The notes under the pieces were generated by a model. It had not been told where the DNA came from, ran no database searches, and saw only the letters and a program-made list of their open reading frames with translations. Position numbers and translations under genes: made by a program. Source: JAICND01 sp040905905 (lineage in GTDB: Bacteria > Actinomycetota > Acidimicrobiia > Spongiisociales > ZC4RG35). Taken from it: a stretch of DNA of 64,000 nucleotides. The number at the start of each line of letters is the position of its first letter. Positions within the stretch are counted from its first letter, which is position 1. The stretch is taken from positions 290,782 to 354,781 of the forward strand of contig JBBDQN010000031.1 of assembly GCA_040905905.1 (NCBI GenBank), given 5' to 3'. Shown here piece by piece: positions 44,392 to 53,902 of this stretch.

Positions 44392-44414
44392 GGCTGGAGG
44401 GTGCCTCCAGCCCC
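44392..44414 (-). terminator. Hairpin after the third TadE/TadG pair
   Basis: GGGCTGGAGG and CCTCCAGCCC form a perfect ten-pair stem with a three-base loop, starting about five bases after the TadG stop. There is no U-tract, so it may be an RNA-stability or processing element rather than a terminator. The 185 bases between pairs three and four hold this stem and a second weaker one (44269-44310, ACCACCC/GGGTGGT). Confidence 0.5.
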
Positions 44415-44418
44415 ATCG

Positions 44419-45912
44419 TCAGCGGTAAAGCTCTGGGATGAAGGGCTCAACTCCACCGAAGGCGGAGCTGCCCCGCAGCTCCGCAGGAAGGGCGTGGTCG
44501 GGGAGAAGGATTCCCGAGAGCTGAATCAGTGAGTAGTTGTTTCCGTTGAAAGTACCGCCCTCGCCCGGGTGGAAAGCCACGGTGGTGTTGCCCTTCTTCC
44601 ACCAGGTCGCCTGGAGCCAGGTCGACTTGTAGCGGAGGATGTGACGCCACTCGTTACCGGTCCCAAAGCTGTTCTCCCAGAATTGGGGCACATAGGCAAA
44701 GCGGGGTGAAAACTTCAAGTCCCCGACGAACAATGTCGGCAAGTCCTGATCGCCCGCGTAGGTGAGGAGACAGGCCCCCATGTGCTCCCACGACTCGGAG
44801 AGGTCTATCACACCGTCGCCGTTCCAGTCAGTGGGAGTGTTAGCTGTATTGCCGTCGTCGAAGGTCGAAGCCTGGCAATGGGCAGGGATGGCAGGGATGG
44901 TGGCGGAGGTCAGACTGGGGTCGATGTACTCCCACAAAGGCTTGTTGTCGAGTGGCTCGCCAAAGACATTTACCTTGGTATTGGGACCAGCCTGAAGTCG
45001 AGGAGTGAAACCACCGGGCACCGGTCCGGTGGCAAGACCTTCCTCTAGGCCTCCCGAGATACCCTGAAAGGTGTTGATCGTGTCGGGCGTGAACCCGTTG
45101 TTAATCGTCGGGCAAGTGTCCAGAACCTCATCGCCCGGATCACCGTTGCTGTCTGGAAGGACCCGGTGGTCGAGGCCCAGGGCAATGTTGATCGCCAGGA
45201 TGTCGCTCTTGGGAGAGCCGTTACAGTTTTGAGTCGTGCCAAGACCAACGTTGCCGTAGAGCGGCGACTCGATCGCTCCGAAGTTGCCAGCGTCGGTTCC
45301 GTCGCAGGGCTCCTCGGCGATCCCTCCGGCAGCGTCACGAAGACATACATGCGAGCCGTCACCGGCGTTGCCGAGGACCCCAAAGGGGAGAATCCCGCCT
45401 TCGGCGCGGCTGTTCCAGCGGGCAATGGCGTCGGCATGGGTTGTGAGCTGGTTAACCCCGACGACGGGGGCAAAGATGGTCTTGGTCACTTGATTGGGTA
45501 TCCGAACCCGGACATAGCCTGCCGGATCGATGCTGATGCAGTCGACCCGGGCGACGGTCCATCCGGCCGGAGACGGCACGGTGATGAAGTTGTGTCCTGA
45601 TGCGTTGAGCCCGGCCCTCTCGGTGTCGACGCAACCTTGCCAAAGGGCTTGCCAAGCAGCGTTGGTGTAGGCAGTGTCGAGGTTCGATCTGGTGAAGGCC
45701 AGGATTTGGTCCCGTACCTGCGCGTTGGTCCCCAGGGTTGAGGTCGCACCCGCCATCACTCCGAGGTCGGCGGCGGCGACATCGCCACGGCGTTCATTCA
45801 TCCCGAAACCGATATCGATGGCTATGGCTGTCAGGCCCAGCACCAAAACGAGGCAAAACGCGACGAGTATCGCGCTCACCCCTCTTTCATCGCGCTTTGC
45901 AACTCTCAACAC
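44419..45912 (-). CDS. TadG-like Flp pilus protein, type B (copy 2)
   Basis: A 497-residue protein. RGVSAILVAFCLVLVLGLTAIAID is the anchor helix (about 14-36). GFGMNERRGDVAAADLGVMAGA follows, then a large outer domain with several cysteines. It is clearly paralogous to 46435-47994: WQALWQGC against WQTLWRGC, VDCIS/IDCIS, and a shared C-terminal LPDxAxPxE then GGxxPFxPxLxR. The GTG at 45912 overlaps the TadE stop by seven bases and gives the usual short N terminus. Confidence 0.8.
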   Translation of the reverse strand: MLRVAKRDERGVSAILVAFCLVLVLGLTAIAIDIGFGMNERRGDVAAADLGVMAGATSTLGTNAQVRDQILAFTRSNLDTAYTNAAWQALWQGCVDTERAGLNASGHNFITVPSPAGWTVARVDCISIDPAGYVRVRIPNQVTKTIFAPVVGVNQLTTHADAIARWNSRAEGGILPFGVLGNAGDGSHVCLRDAAGGIAEEPCDGTDAGNFGAIESPLYGNVGLGTTQNCNGSPKSDILAINIALGLDHRVLPDSNGDPGDEVLDTCPTINNGFTPDTINTFQGISGGLEEGLATGPVPGGFTPRLQAGPNTKVNVFGEPLDNKPLWEYIDPSLTSATIPAIPAHCQASTFDDGNTANTPTDWNGDGVIDLSESWEHMGACLLTYAGDQDLPTLFVGDLKFSPRFAYVPQFWENSFGTGNEWRHILRYKSTWLQATWWKKGNTTVAFHPGEGGTFNGNNYSLIQLSGILLPDHALPAELRGSSAFGGVEPFIPELYR

Positions 45913-46337
45913 GTTCCACCACTCCCATTGGTCCAAGTAGCCACCTGTTCGAGACGGAAAGTCAAAGATTCGGTGAAGGTCGTCGGGTACAGCGCTCCCA
46001 CGAACGGAAGCGAGGAGAAGCCCGTCAGAGTTCCAACTGGAGCCGCGAGCGTTACGGTGCCCGTGCTGCCCACGGTGGCGGCGCCCCGACTGAAAGTGAC
46101 GATGGCGCCATTGCTGGTCTGCATGGAGTCGCACACCAAGCCCGCCATGGTTGTCCCGTCGGCGGTCGAGACGGCCGCCAGCCGAGCAGCTTCCCGGGTG
46201 CCGTGCCGTACATCCTGGTGCTGGCTGAGAATCCAGCCAAAGTCGATGATCCCAAAAAGGATTGCTAGCAGTAGTGGTGCGATCAGGGCGAACTCGACGA
46301 GGTTCGCGCCCCGCTCCCTGTCATGCCTCTTTGACAT
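45906..46337 (-). CDS. TadE-like pilus assembly protein, type B (copy 2)
   Basis: A 143-residue TadE protein: RGANLVEFALIAPLLLAILFG with the conserved Glu, then DFGWILSQHQDVRHGTREAARLAA. It closely resembles the TadE at 47991-48431. The C-terminal part ends with a cysteine (GSGGTC). Confidence 0.85.
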   Translation of the reverse strand: MSKRHDRERGANLVEFALIAPLLLAILFGIIDFGWILSQHQDVRHGTREAARLAAVSTADGTTMAGLVCDSMQTSNGAIVTFSRGAATVGSTGTVTLAAPVGTLTGFSSLPFVGALYPTTFTESLTFRLEQVATWTNGSGGTC

Positions 46338-46434
46338 GTCGTGTTCCCATTCCCTTCAGCGCAGGTGTCGAAGGCCTCCTTATCGGATGGACGCCCGGGA
46401 AAGTTGAGGTCTTTTTGGGCGTCGGCGCCCGCTG

Positions 46435-47994
46435 CTACCGGAAGAGCGCGGGTTCGAAGGGCGTCGACCCGCCTGGGAAGGAATTTTTGACTTCCTCCGG
46501 AATCGCGTTATCGGGGAGGACCCAGGCCGAGAACTGGTCAAGCGACAACTGCTGGCAGTTACCGTTGCCAGGGTCATCGCACAACTCTGTCGTCTGGTCG
46601 GCGTCTGGGTAGAACAGGACATCGCACACGGTCGAAGCGGCATCGCAATTGAAGGACAGTCCTGCGATGAAGACCATACGGTAAGTCTGTATCGGCTCCC
46701 ATGACAATCCCGTGGTTGGAATGTCATACCAATACTGCGGAGCCCAGGCAAACCGGGGCGACCTAGCGATCAACGGGTCAAAGATCACGCCACCGACGTA
46801 ACCGGCAATGCAAGCGTTGAACTGGGCGGCCTTTTGGACCTCAGTCATGCCACTCGTGAAGTTGCTAGGGCTGCAGGCACCACTGGCGCTGCTATTGAGG
46901 TAGTCCCAAGGTCCATGATTGTCCAGTTCCCACAGAGTCTCGTTCGCTCCGGTGCGTTGGGCGACGACGGTTCTCTTAGTGTTCGTAACTGGACTGACTC
47001 CTCCAGGATGAACACCAGACTGCTGTAGTCGCGAGGCCTCACCAAAGAAGCTGCCATTCGAAACAAGGCCACTCTCCATCGCGTTAGAGGGAAACCCGGA
47101 ATCGACCCGCATCGTGTTCATTGGCACACCGTCGGTCGCAACGGCGACCCCACCGGAATTGGTACAGCTGTCGCGGTTGGTGTCGGGCAACGCCAGAACG
47201 GCATTGTCTCCGGGGTGGGGTTCACCTGAACTCACTGAGCCTCCAGCATTGGGCCAGGTTCCGACAAAATGGTCTATGCCCAAGGCCGTTGCGGTCGCAA
47301 TCTCGGTCGCGCCCGGGTTACCGCAGTCGACTGACCCGTAGAAATCGCCGAAGAATTCACTCAACAGAGTGCCGAAGGTTCCTGAGCTTGGTCCCGTGCA
47401 TGGTGGATAGGCCGTGCCCGACGGAGCGGAGCCAAAGCACAGCTCACCAGATCCCGCAGCTCCACTAATGCCATACGGGACAATTGGTGGGTTGTTCTGG
47501 CCAAAGCTGATAATGGCTACAGCGGCGGCGTTGGTCGTGAGGTTGGAGAACCCGAGGACTCGACCGAAGGTCGTGTTGACGAGCTGATCCGGAACGCGCA
47601 CCCTGAGGAAACTGCTGCTCCTGCTTATGCAATCGATGGTGCCAACACCCGTCCAGGGATCGGGAAGGGGAACGAACTGGACCGTCCGCCCACCATCGGA
47701 GCAACCACGCCAAAGCGTTTGCCAATCTGAGAGCGCGTAAGTGTTGTCGACGTTGATCTCGGCGTAGTTGACAACCTGGGTTGCCACCTGCTGGTTCGAC
47801 GATGTGAGGAACGATGCCTCAAGTGCCCCCGACATCACCGCCATGTCAGCCGCAGTTTGATCTTGGCGGCGTCCGTTGAAACCGGCTCCAATATCAACTG
47901 CCACCGCCGCAATGCCCATTAATAGGAGCAGAGCGAAAGCAACGATGAGAGCCGTTGCTCCTTCTTGAGGTTCCCGAACGGGAAAAGGCCTCAT
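46435..47994 (-). CDS. TadG-like Flp pilus protein, type B (copy 1)
   Basis: A 519-residue TadG-like protein. GATALIVAFALLLLMGIAAVAVD is the anchor, then GAGFNGRRQDQTAADMAVMSGA. A large, asparagine- and cysteine-containing outer part follows, ending in PFEPALFR. The ATG at 47994 overlaps the TadE stop as ATGA; an ATG two codons earlier is possible. It may be a surface-exposed or secreted accessory of the Tad system. Confidence 0.8.
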   Translation of the reverse strand: MRPFPVREPQEGATALIVAFALLLLMGIAAVAVDIGAGFNGRRQDQTAADMAVMSGALEASFLTSSNQQVATQVVNYAEINVDNTYALSDWQTLWRGCSDGGRTVQFVPLPDPWTGVGTIDCISRSSSFLRVRVPDQLVNTTFGRVLGFSNLTTNAAAVAIISFGQNNPPIVPYGISGAAGSGELCFGSAPSGTAYPPCTGPSSGTFGTLLSEFFGDFYGSVDCGNPGATEIATATALGIDHFVGTWPNAGGSVSSGEPHPGDNAVLALPDTNRDSCTNSGGVAVATDGVPMNTMRVDSGFPSNAMESGLVSNGSFFGEASRLQQSGVHPGGVSPVTNTKRTVVAQRTGANETLWELDNHGPWDYLNSSASGACSPSNFTSGMTEVQKAAQFNACIAGYVGGVIFDPLIARSPRFAWAPQYWYDIPTTGLSWEPIQTYRMVFIAGLSFNCDAASTVCDVLFYPDADQTTELCDDPGNGNCQQLSLDQFSAWVLPDNAIPEEVKNSFPGGSTPFEPALFR

Positions 47995-48431
47995 GGACAT
48001 GAGAGCGGTCCCGACGTGCTCCAATTGGATGAAGGTTGCTCCAAGCGGAAGGCCACGGCTGACGAAAGTTGACTCGGCAGGAATGAGCTAATCAGCGGCA
48101 CGCCCGAAAGTGAGGACAACTGAGCAGTGACGGCGATATCTCCCTGAGCGCCTACGACAGCACCATCGGTAAATGACACTGATATTGACGTCATGCCGGC
48201 GGTCAGGCCCTCCATCGCGCTGCACACCGAATCGCGGATGGCGTTGTTGTCGCCTGCATTGACCGCAGCGAACCGAGCTCCTTCGCGGGCGCCGTGGCGA
48301 ACGTCGTTGTACTGACCAAACAACCATCCGAATTCAATGATGCCGAAGAGCAGCAGAAGCAGGAAGGGAGCGAGTATCGCGAACTCAACGAGGCTCGCGC
48401 CGCGGTCCCTCCCATTACCCAATCCATGCAT
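47991..48431 (-). CDS. TadE-like pilus assembly protein, type B (copy 1)
   Basis: A 146-residue TadE protein: RGASLVEFAILAPFLLLLLFG, then EFGWLFGQYNDVRHGAREGARFAA. The ATG at 48431 is preferred, with AAGGGG about 11 bases before it. A longer frame from 48476 has no better ribosome site. It is type B by its similarity to 45906-46337. Confidence 0.85.
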   Translation of the reverse strand: MHGLGNGRDRGASLVEFAILAPFLLLLLFGIIEFGWLFGQYNDVRHGAREGARFAAVNAGDNNAIRDSVCSAMEGLTAGMTSISVSFTDGAVVGAQGDIAVTAQLSSLSGVPLISSFLPSQLSSAVAFRLEQPSSNWSTSGPLSCP

Positions 48432-48525
48432 GAAGCAACGCCCCTTGTGGTCTCCCTGAAGGCGTGAGGCTACCACTCACCGCGCGAGAAGAGCGACGGG
48501 AAGTAGAGACCTTCGGAGTGACTAG

Positions 48526-49833
48526 TTATGCGTTTGCGTTTACCAGCCGGTAGGTCTTGATGTCGCCGTTGCCGAAGGTCGCTGTGCTTCCACTTGGACC
48601 TACACATCGAGCTAGGGGTCCGTACCAAACAACATAACTCGAAGCGGTCTTCAGCGAGTCGGAATTGGTGAGGTCGGCTGTGGCTGATGGGTCCCCGTCC
48701 GGATTGTCGATGATGATGCTGTAGAAGCCGACGACTTTTACGGGGTCGCTGTTGCCGTTCGGGAGATTGATCAACGAGCCCGGTGCCCAATCAAGCTGGG
48801 CGATTATGGGAATTCGAGCAAGCCTGGGCGAATCACAGTTGGCGATGGCGGCGTTGTACCAAAGCATCGACGCCCCGTTGGGAGTTCCCGGGAATGGTCC
48901 GTGGACATCTGAGTCCCAGGCTGCGGGCTGCTCTGGGAAACTCGATGTTCCGGTGATGATCGTGGAGCCCAAGATGTCTTCGGGTTCGTCACCATCGAGG
49001 AAGCGCCCATGCGGGCTTTGCCAAGGCGGATCGACCGAGGACCCAGTGTTCTGTAATCGCCCAACCACGCCGGCACCTTCTCTGATCAAACCGTCGGATA
49101 ACTGGCCAGTCGACACACCTTGGTTCTGATCGAGTACGGAGCATTGTGGGGTACTCGAGGTACAGGTCACGGCCACCCCAGGAGGAATCGGGTTCTTGAA
49201 AGGCACCAGCTCCCGATCTGAGCCAAGGGCAACATTCCGTATGAACCGGTTGCCGCTCCCATTGATGTCAGACCTTGGTACGTCTAGGGCTCGACAGTTT
49301 CCTGTGTCGCACGGATTGTTGATCTGGAGCACCCCGTCGAAAGCGCCGTCAGGCACGGCACCGAACGGCAGATCACCCGTTCCGGCTGCGAAGACCTTGC
49401 AGTAGGCCTCCTGGGTCACGGGAACGTCGTCGGCACCTAGGACCCGGCCGAATACCGCCTGGTCGGTTTCGGTGACCAGCACATGCATCTTGGCGGAATC
49501 ACCGTTGAAGGGGGTTGTGATCTGCACGGTGGCACCCGAGCCGTCGGTAAGCGTGAGCGTGTTACCGGCGGTGCTTGGGGTAGTGCTCGCCAAAGCCCCA
49601 TAGTTGCGTTGCACATTCTCGGCGGCGGCGGCCCGGGCCGTGGCCGCGTTTTCGGGAAGGTGCGGAACACCTGCCAGGCAGGCAAGGTCGGCCGTGGTTT
49701 GGTCGGTGCGAGCCGTCTCATAGAAACCCGAGACGTCGACGGCCAGTGCGGCCGCGCCCATCAAGAAAAAGAGGCAGAACGCAACCCAAATGGCCGAGAA
49801 ACCGTCCTCGGAAGGTCCTTGACGGGGTCTCAT
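48526..49833 (-). CDS. TadG-like Flp pilus protein, type A (copy 1)
   Basis: A 435-residue protein. GFSAIWVAFCLFFLMGAAALAVD is the anchor helix, then GFYETARTDQTTADLACLAG. The outer domain ends with IKTYRLVNANA. The ATG at 49833 overlaps the TadE stop (ATGA). ADLACLAGxxxLPE, FGRVLGADDV-like and EAYCKV-like segments are shared with the type A copy at 42351-43760. Confidence 0.8.
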   Translation of the reverse strand: MRPRQGPSEDGFSAIWVAFCLFFLMGAAALAVDVSGFYETARTDQTTADLACLAGVPHLPENAATARAAAAENVQRNYGALASTTPSTAGNTLTLTDGSGATVQITTPFNGDSAKMHVLVTETDQAVFGRVLGADDVPVTQEAYCKVFAAGTGDLPFGAVPDGAFDGVLQINNPCDTGNCRALDVPRSDINGSGNRFIRNVALGSDRELVPFKNPIPPGVAVTCTSSTPQCSVLDQNQGVSTGQLSDGLIREGAGVVGRLQNTGSSVDPPWQSPHGRFLDGDEPEDILGSTIITGTSSFPEQPAAWDSDVHGPFPGTPNGASMLWYNAAIANCDSPRLARIPIIAQLDWAPGSLINLPNGNSDPVKVVGFYSIIIDNPDGDPSATADLTNSDSLKTASSYVVWYGPLARCVGPSGSTATFGNGDIKTYRLVNANA

Positions 49834-50261
49834 CCTTCGTACCTCCCTACCGCTTCGACGTTTAGGTCCACTTGCATCTGGAAGAACAGGAAGTTGAGTT
49901 GGTAACCCGGCCATCGGATCTGTACCGCGACCTGGTCATATCCCTGGCTCACAGCTGCAAATCCGCAGGGCGCCGCGTCGAGGTCAATGCAGACGGTGGT
50001 GACCGACGCGGGGAGGATGGAGGTTGTCGCCAGTTCTGCGTCGATTACGGCACGAACTGCGTCTTCGCTCGGAGTCCCGGTCCAGGGGAGCTCGGTGGCA
50101 GCGAAGCGCACTCCTTCGCGGGCGGCATGTTCCATGGTGTTGCGAATGTTCCAGGCCCGGGCCGTCGCCCAGATGCCGAAGGTCAGCAACAGCAACAGAG
50201 GCAGGATGAGCGCGGCCTCGATCAGGGCCGCCCCTCGATCTGTCCTGGCCAGCTTCCTCAT
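49830..50261 (-). CDS. TadE-like pilus assembly protein, type A (copy 1)
   Basis: A 143-residue TadE protein and the first gene of the eight-gene array. RGAALIEAALILPLLLLLTFG contains the conserved Glu, then GIWATARAWNIRNTMEHAAREGVRFAA. The ATG at 50261 follows a GGGAG-containing stretch. It has the same GIWxTARAWNI motif as the type A copy at 43757-44233. Confidence 0.85.
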   Translation of the reverse strand: MRKLARTDRGAALIEAALILPLLLLLTFGIWATARAWNIRNTMEHAAREGVRFAATELPWTGTPSEDAVRAVIDAELATTSILPASVTTVCIDLDAAPCGFAAVSQGYDQVAVQIRWPGYQLNFLFFQMQVDLNVEAVGRYEG

Positions 50262-50494
50262 ACCCCGTACTCCCTTCGTTGCACCCCGCCGCTGTGGCCA
50301 CTCAGAGTGGCCGGTCAGCCTATTCCCACGATAGGCCGCTGGACCCAAAACTTATGCAAGTACCGCGTATGCGGTCCTTGTTACACAATTAGCCAGGCTA
50401 GCGCGCTGGGAGTCCTGCAAGTGCCCACGCCCGGGGGTCAGGCTGGCAGAAGTCCATCACCAGCCCAATGGGTCGAAAGGACTTGTTGTCCCTG
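50262..50494 (-). promoter_or_regulatory. Structured leader upstream of the TadE/TadG array
   Basis: These 233 bases have no gene. On the minus strand, GCCTAT pairs with ATAGGC (50317-50335). Then GGCCACTC pairs with GAGTGGCC as a nearly loop-free palindrome (50296-50312), 35-75 bases before the first TadE. Further up is the 12-base near-palindrome CCGCATACGCGG (50368-50379). These could be operator sites or leader stems. No known riboswitch consensus was recognised. Confidence 0.45.
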
Positions 50495-51256
50495 TCAGGG
50501 CACCGCGAGAAATTTGCGGTTGACAACCTTTGCCTTCAGGTAGTCGCGGTTCAAGAGAGCGATGAAGTCGATGGAGATCGACTTGGGGCAGGCGGTTTCG
50601 CACTCACCGTGGTTGGTGCACGATCCGAAAAGACCCTCCATGGTGTCGACCATCCGCTCGACCCGACGGTACCGCTCAGCCTGACCCTGGGGCAGCAGAT
50701 TGAGGTGGGCGACCTTGGCTGCGGTGAACAATTGGGCGGCGCCGTTGGGACAAGCGGCCACACAGGCGCCACAGCCGATGCAGGCGGCGGCGTCGAAGGC
50801 GTTTTCGGCGACATCCTTGGGGATCAGGGTCAAGTTGGCGTCGGGGGCCCCCCCGGTGGGGGCGGTGATGTAGCCGCCGGCGGTGATGACCCGGTCGAAG
50901 GTTGATCGATCGACCACTAGGTCCTTGACAACGGGAAACGCCGCGGCCCGCCACGGCTCGACAGCGATGGTGGCGCCATCGGCGAACTTACGGAGGTGGA
51001 GTTGGCAGGTGGCGGTTCCCAACTGCGGGCCATGGGCCTGGCCGTTGATCATCACCCCACAACTGCCGCAGATGCCCTCACGGCAGTCATGTTCAAAGGC
51101 GATCGGCTCCTCCCCTTGGTTGTTGAGCCGATCGTTGAGCACGTCAAGCATCTCCAGAAACGACATGTCGGGAGACAGACCCTCGAGCTGATACGTCTGA
51201 AATCGGCCCTTGACCTGGGGCCCGGCCTGCCGCCATACCTGGAGGGTCACCCTCAC
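50495..51256 (-). CDS. sdhB: Succinate dehydrogenase iron-sulfur subunit
   Basis: A 253-residue electron-transfer subunit with three clusters. The plant-type 2Fe-2S ligands are in CREGICGSCG plus a later Cys (ATCQ). The second set is CIGCGACVAACP, and the third is completed by CTNHGECETACPKSI. The GTG at 51256 overlaps the sdhA stop as GTGA. It is the last gene of sdhCAB. Confidence 0.94.
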   Translation of the reverse strand: MRVTLQVWRQAGPQVKGRFQTYQLEGLSPDMSFLEMLDVLNDRLNNQGEEPIAFEHDCREGICGSCGVMINGQAHGPQLGTATCQLHLRKFADGATIAVEPWRAAAFPVVKDLVVDRSTFDRVITAGGYITAPTGGAPDANLTLIPKDVAENAFDAAACIGCGACVAACPNGAAQLFTAAKVAHLNLLPQGQAERYRRVERMVDTMEGLFGSCTNHGECETACPKSISIDFIALLNRDYLKAKVVNRKFLAVP

Positions 51257-53169
51257 TTGTAGGACCGGGTGGCTGGTTTGACCTCTTCGAAGACCAAAGG
51301 CTCTTTGTTGAGCTTGGGTTCGTCCCCGGTCCATTCCCAGGCGGAGACGTATGCGAAGTTCTCGTCGTCACGCTTGGCCTCACCATCAGCGGTTTGATGT
51401 TCCTCGCGGAAGTGACCCCCACAGGACTCCTCCCGTTGCAGGGCGTCGATGCAGGTCAGCTGAGCGAACTCGAAGAAGTCGTCGACTCGGCCCGCCTTCT
51501 CCAGCGATTGGTTGAGCTCCTCACCAGTGCCGAGGATGCGCAGATCGCGGCGGAACTCCTCGTAGAGGGCGGGGATCTCCGACAGGGCCTTCTCCAAGCC
51601 GGTGCGGGTGCGTGCCATGCCGCAGTACTCCCACATCAGTTTTCCCAACTCACGGTGGAACCAGTCGACGGTGCGAGTTCCTCCCGTCGAGAGATAGCGA
51701 TCCACCCGGGTCCGAACCTCCCGGTCGACCACGGCGAAGGCCGCATCGTCGGTTGGTACCAGCGGTTCGGTCAACAACCCGGCCAGATAGTCCCCGATGG
51801 TGTAGGGAAGCACGAAGTAGCCGTCCGCCAGGCCTTGCATGAGCGCCGATGCCCCGAGGCGGTTGGCGCCATGATCCGAGAAGTTGGCCTCCCCGATCGC
51901 GTAGAGACCGGGCACCGTGGTCATCAGGTTGTAATCCACCCACAAGCCCCCCATCGTGTAATGGGGGGCGGGATAGATCCGCATCGGCACCTGGTAGGGG
52001 TCCTCGTCGGTGATGCGCTGGTACATCTCGAAGAGGTTCTCGTAACGCTCCTGGATCTTGTCCCGGCCCAGCCTCGCTACGGCCTGGGCGAAGTCGAGAT
52101 AGACACCGTTGTTGAGGGGGCCCACGCCCCGGCCTGAGTCGACCATGCGCTTGGCTGCCCGGGAGGCGACATCACGGGGGGCGAGGTTGCCGTAGGAGGG
52201 GTAGATCCGCTCGAGGAAGTAGTCGCGGTCGGACTCGGGAATGGCAGCCGGAGGCCGGTTGTCGTTGGGGGCCTTCGGAACCCAGATGCGACCGTCGTTG
52301 CGCAACGACTCCGACATGAGGGTGAGCTTTGACTGGAACTCGTCCGACTGGGGGATACAGGTGGGGTGGATCTGGGTGAAACAGGGGTTGGCGAAGGCCG
52401 CCCCCCGCCGGTGGGCCCTCCAGATGGCGGAGGCGTTGCAGGCCATGGCGTTGGTGGAAAGGAAGTACACATTGGAATAGCCACCGGTTGCCAGCACCAC
52501 CGCATGACCGCTGTGTCTCGAGATCTCGCCGCTCAGCAGGTCGCGGGTGACGATCCCCACTGCCCTCCCGTCTTTGAGCACGACGTCGAGCATCTCCATC
52601 CGGGTATGGATCTTGACGGTGCCGACCTCGACCTGGCGCATCATCTGTTGGTAGGCCCCCAGCAGAAGCTGTTGACCGGTCTGCCCGCGGGCATAGAAGG
52701 TCCTCGACACCTGCGCCCCACCAAAGGAGCGATTGTCGAGGAGACCGCCATATTCACGGGCGAAGGGAACTCCCTGGGCTACGGCCTGGTCGATGATGTC
52801 GACCGAAACCTGGGCAAGCCGGTAGACGTTGGCTTCCCGTGACCGGAAGTCGCCGCCTTTGACCGTGTCGTAAAAGAGCCGGTAGATCGAGTCGCCGTCG
52901 TTGCGGTAGTTCTTGGCGGCGTTGATTCCCCCCTGGGCGGAGATGGAATGAGCCCGACGGGCCGAGTCGTGGAAGGTGAACACCTCCACGTCGTAGCCAA
53001 GCTCACCGAGGGTGGCGGCCGCCGAGGCACCTGCCAGGCCCGAGCCGACGATGAGCACCTTGAAGCGCCGCTTGTTATTGGGGTTGACGAGACGGATCGA
53101 GAACTTGTGGTTGTCCCACTTGTCGGCGATCGCTCCAGGCGGGACCTTCGAGTTGAGCTCGATGGTCAT
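51253..53169 (-). CDS. sdhA: Succinate dehydrogenase flavoprotein subunit
   Basis: A 638-residue FAD subunit oxidising succinate to fumarate. VLIVGSGLAGASAAATLGE binds FAD. The histidine for covalent flavin is in RRAHSISAQGGINAA. HPTCIPQ, PAPHYTMGGLWVD and GEANFSDHGANRLGASAL are the active-site and flavin loops. The sequence is of the type found with five-helix cytochrome b subunits (type B), as in epsilon-proteobacteria and Bacteroidetes. It lies one base after sdhC. Confidence 0.95.
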   Translation of the reverse strand: MTIELNSKVPPGAIADKWDNHKFSIRLVNPNNKRRFKVLIVGSGLAGASAAATLGELGYDVEVFTFHDSARRAHSISAQGGINAAKNYRNDGDSIYRLFYDTVKGGDFRSREANVYRLAQVSVDIIDQAVAQGVPFAREYGGLLDNRSFGGAQVSRTFYARGQTGQQLLLGAYQQMMRQVEVGTVKIHTRMEMLDVVLKDGRAVGIVTRDLLSGEISRHSGHAVVLATGGYSNVYFLSTNAMACNASAIWRAHRRGAAFANPCFTQIHPTCIPQSDEFQSKLTLMSESLRNDGRIWVPKAPNDNRPPAAIPESDRDYFLERIYPSYGNLAPRDVASRAAKRMVDSGRGVGPLNNGVYLDFAQAVARLGRDKIQERYENLFEMYQRITDEDPYQVPMRIYPAPHYTMGGLWVDYNLMTTVPGLYAIGEANFSDHGANRLGASALMQGLADGYFVLPYTIGDYLAGLLTEPLVPTDDAAFAVVDREVRTRVDRYLSTGGTRTVDWFHRELGKLMWEYCGMARTRTGLEKALSEIPALYEEFRRDLRILGTGEELNQSLEKAGRVDDFFEFAQLTCIDALQREESCGGHFREEHQTADGEAKRDDENFAYVSAWEWTGDEPKLNKEPLVFEEVKPATRSYK

Positions 53170-53170
53170 G

Positions 53171-53902
53171 TCAACCGATGATCCCGAACTGGATGGCGAT
53201 CGGCATTGAGATGTTGCCTATGACTATGACCGCCGCCAGACCCTGGGCGAGCCACCGCCGCCATCGATTGAAGCGGGGGTTGTTGATCCCCAGGCTCTGG
53301 AACATCGACCAGGCTCCGTGATAAAGGTGGACCCCGAGCAAGACGTTGGCCAGCACGTAGAACCCGGTCACGGGCCAGCGGCTGAAGCTGAAGACCATGT
53401 TGGCGTGGACGCTGCCCCGTACCCAGTTCGCCGGGGCAAAGGGCTCGATTCCCCAGGTGAAGTCGGCCAGGTGGAAGGCGAGATAGGCGAGAAAGATGAA
53501 GCCCGACCAGCGCATGGTTCGTGACGCGTAGTTGGCGGTCAAATACTGGCGGGGGCCCTGGTACTCGAGGGGGCGCGCCCTGCGGTTGATGACGGTGAGG
53601 GCGACGGCGGCGTGGACGTGGAGGGCGAAGGCGACGATGAGGCCCGTGCGCATCAACCAGAGGAAGACGTGGCGGGGGAGAATGGGATAGAACAGGTCCC
53701 GCAATAGGTGGCCGTATTCGTCGATCTCATAGACCCCACCGGGTTCGGGGCCGAGGAAGATCTTGAGGTTGCCGATCAGGTGGACGACCACAAACGTGAT
53801 GAGGATGACCCCCGTGATCGCCATCACCCACTTCTTGCCGATTGCCGAGCGATAGAACTCGAGAAAGAAGGGGAGCCGTCTCCTTTCGGCGGTGGTGGTC
53901 AC
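53171..53902 (-). CDS. sdhC: Succinate dehydrogenase cytochrome b subunit (type B)
   Basis: A 243-residue membrane anchor with five helices and heme-ligand histidines, seen in VVVHLIGNL, ALHVHAAVAL, AFHLADF and GVHLYHGAW. A single large anchor instead of separate SdhC and SdhD marks the type B enzyme, which usually works with menaquinone. The GTG start is at 53902, with GGGGAC shortly before it. Confidence 0.93.
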   Translation of the reverse strand: MTTTAERRRLPFFLEFYRSAIGKKWVMAITGVILITFVVVHLIGNLKIFLGPEPGGVYEIDEYGHLLRDLFYPILPRHVFLWLMRTGLIVAFALHVHAAVALTVINRRARPLEYQGPRQYLTANYASRTMRWSGFIFLAYLAFHLADFTWGIEPFAPANWVRGSVHANMVFSFSRWPVTGFYVLANVLLGVHLYHGAWSMFQSLGINNPRFNRWRRWLAQGLAAVIVIGNISMPIAIQFGIIG

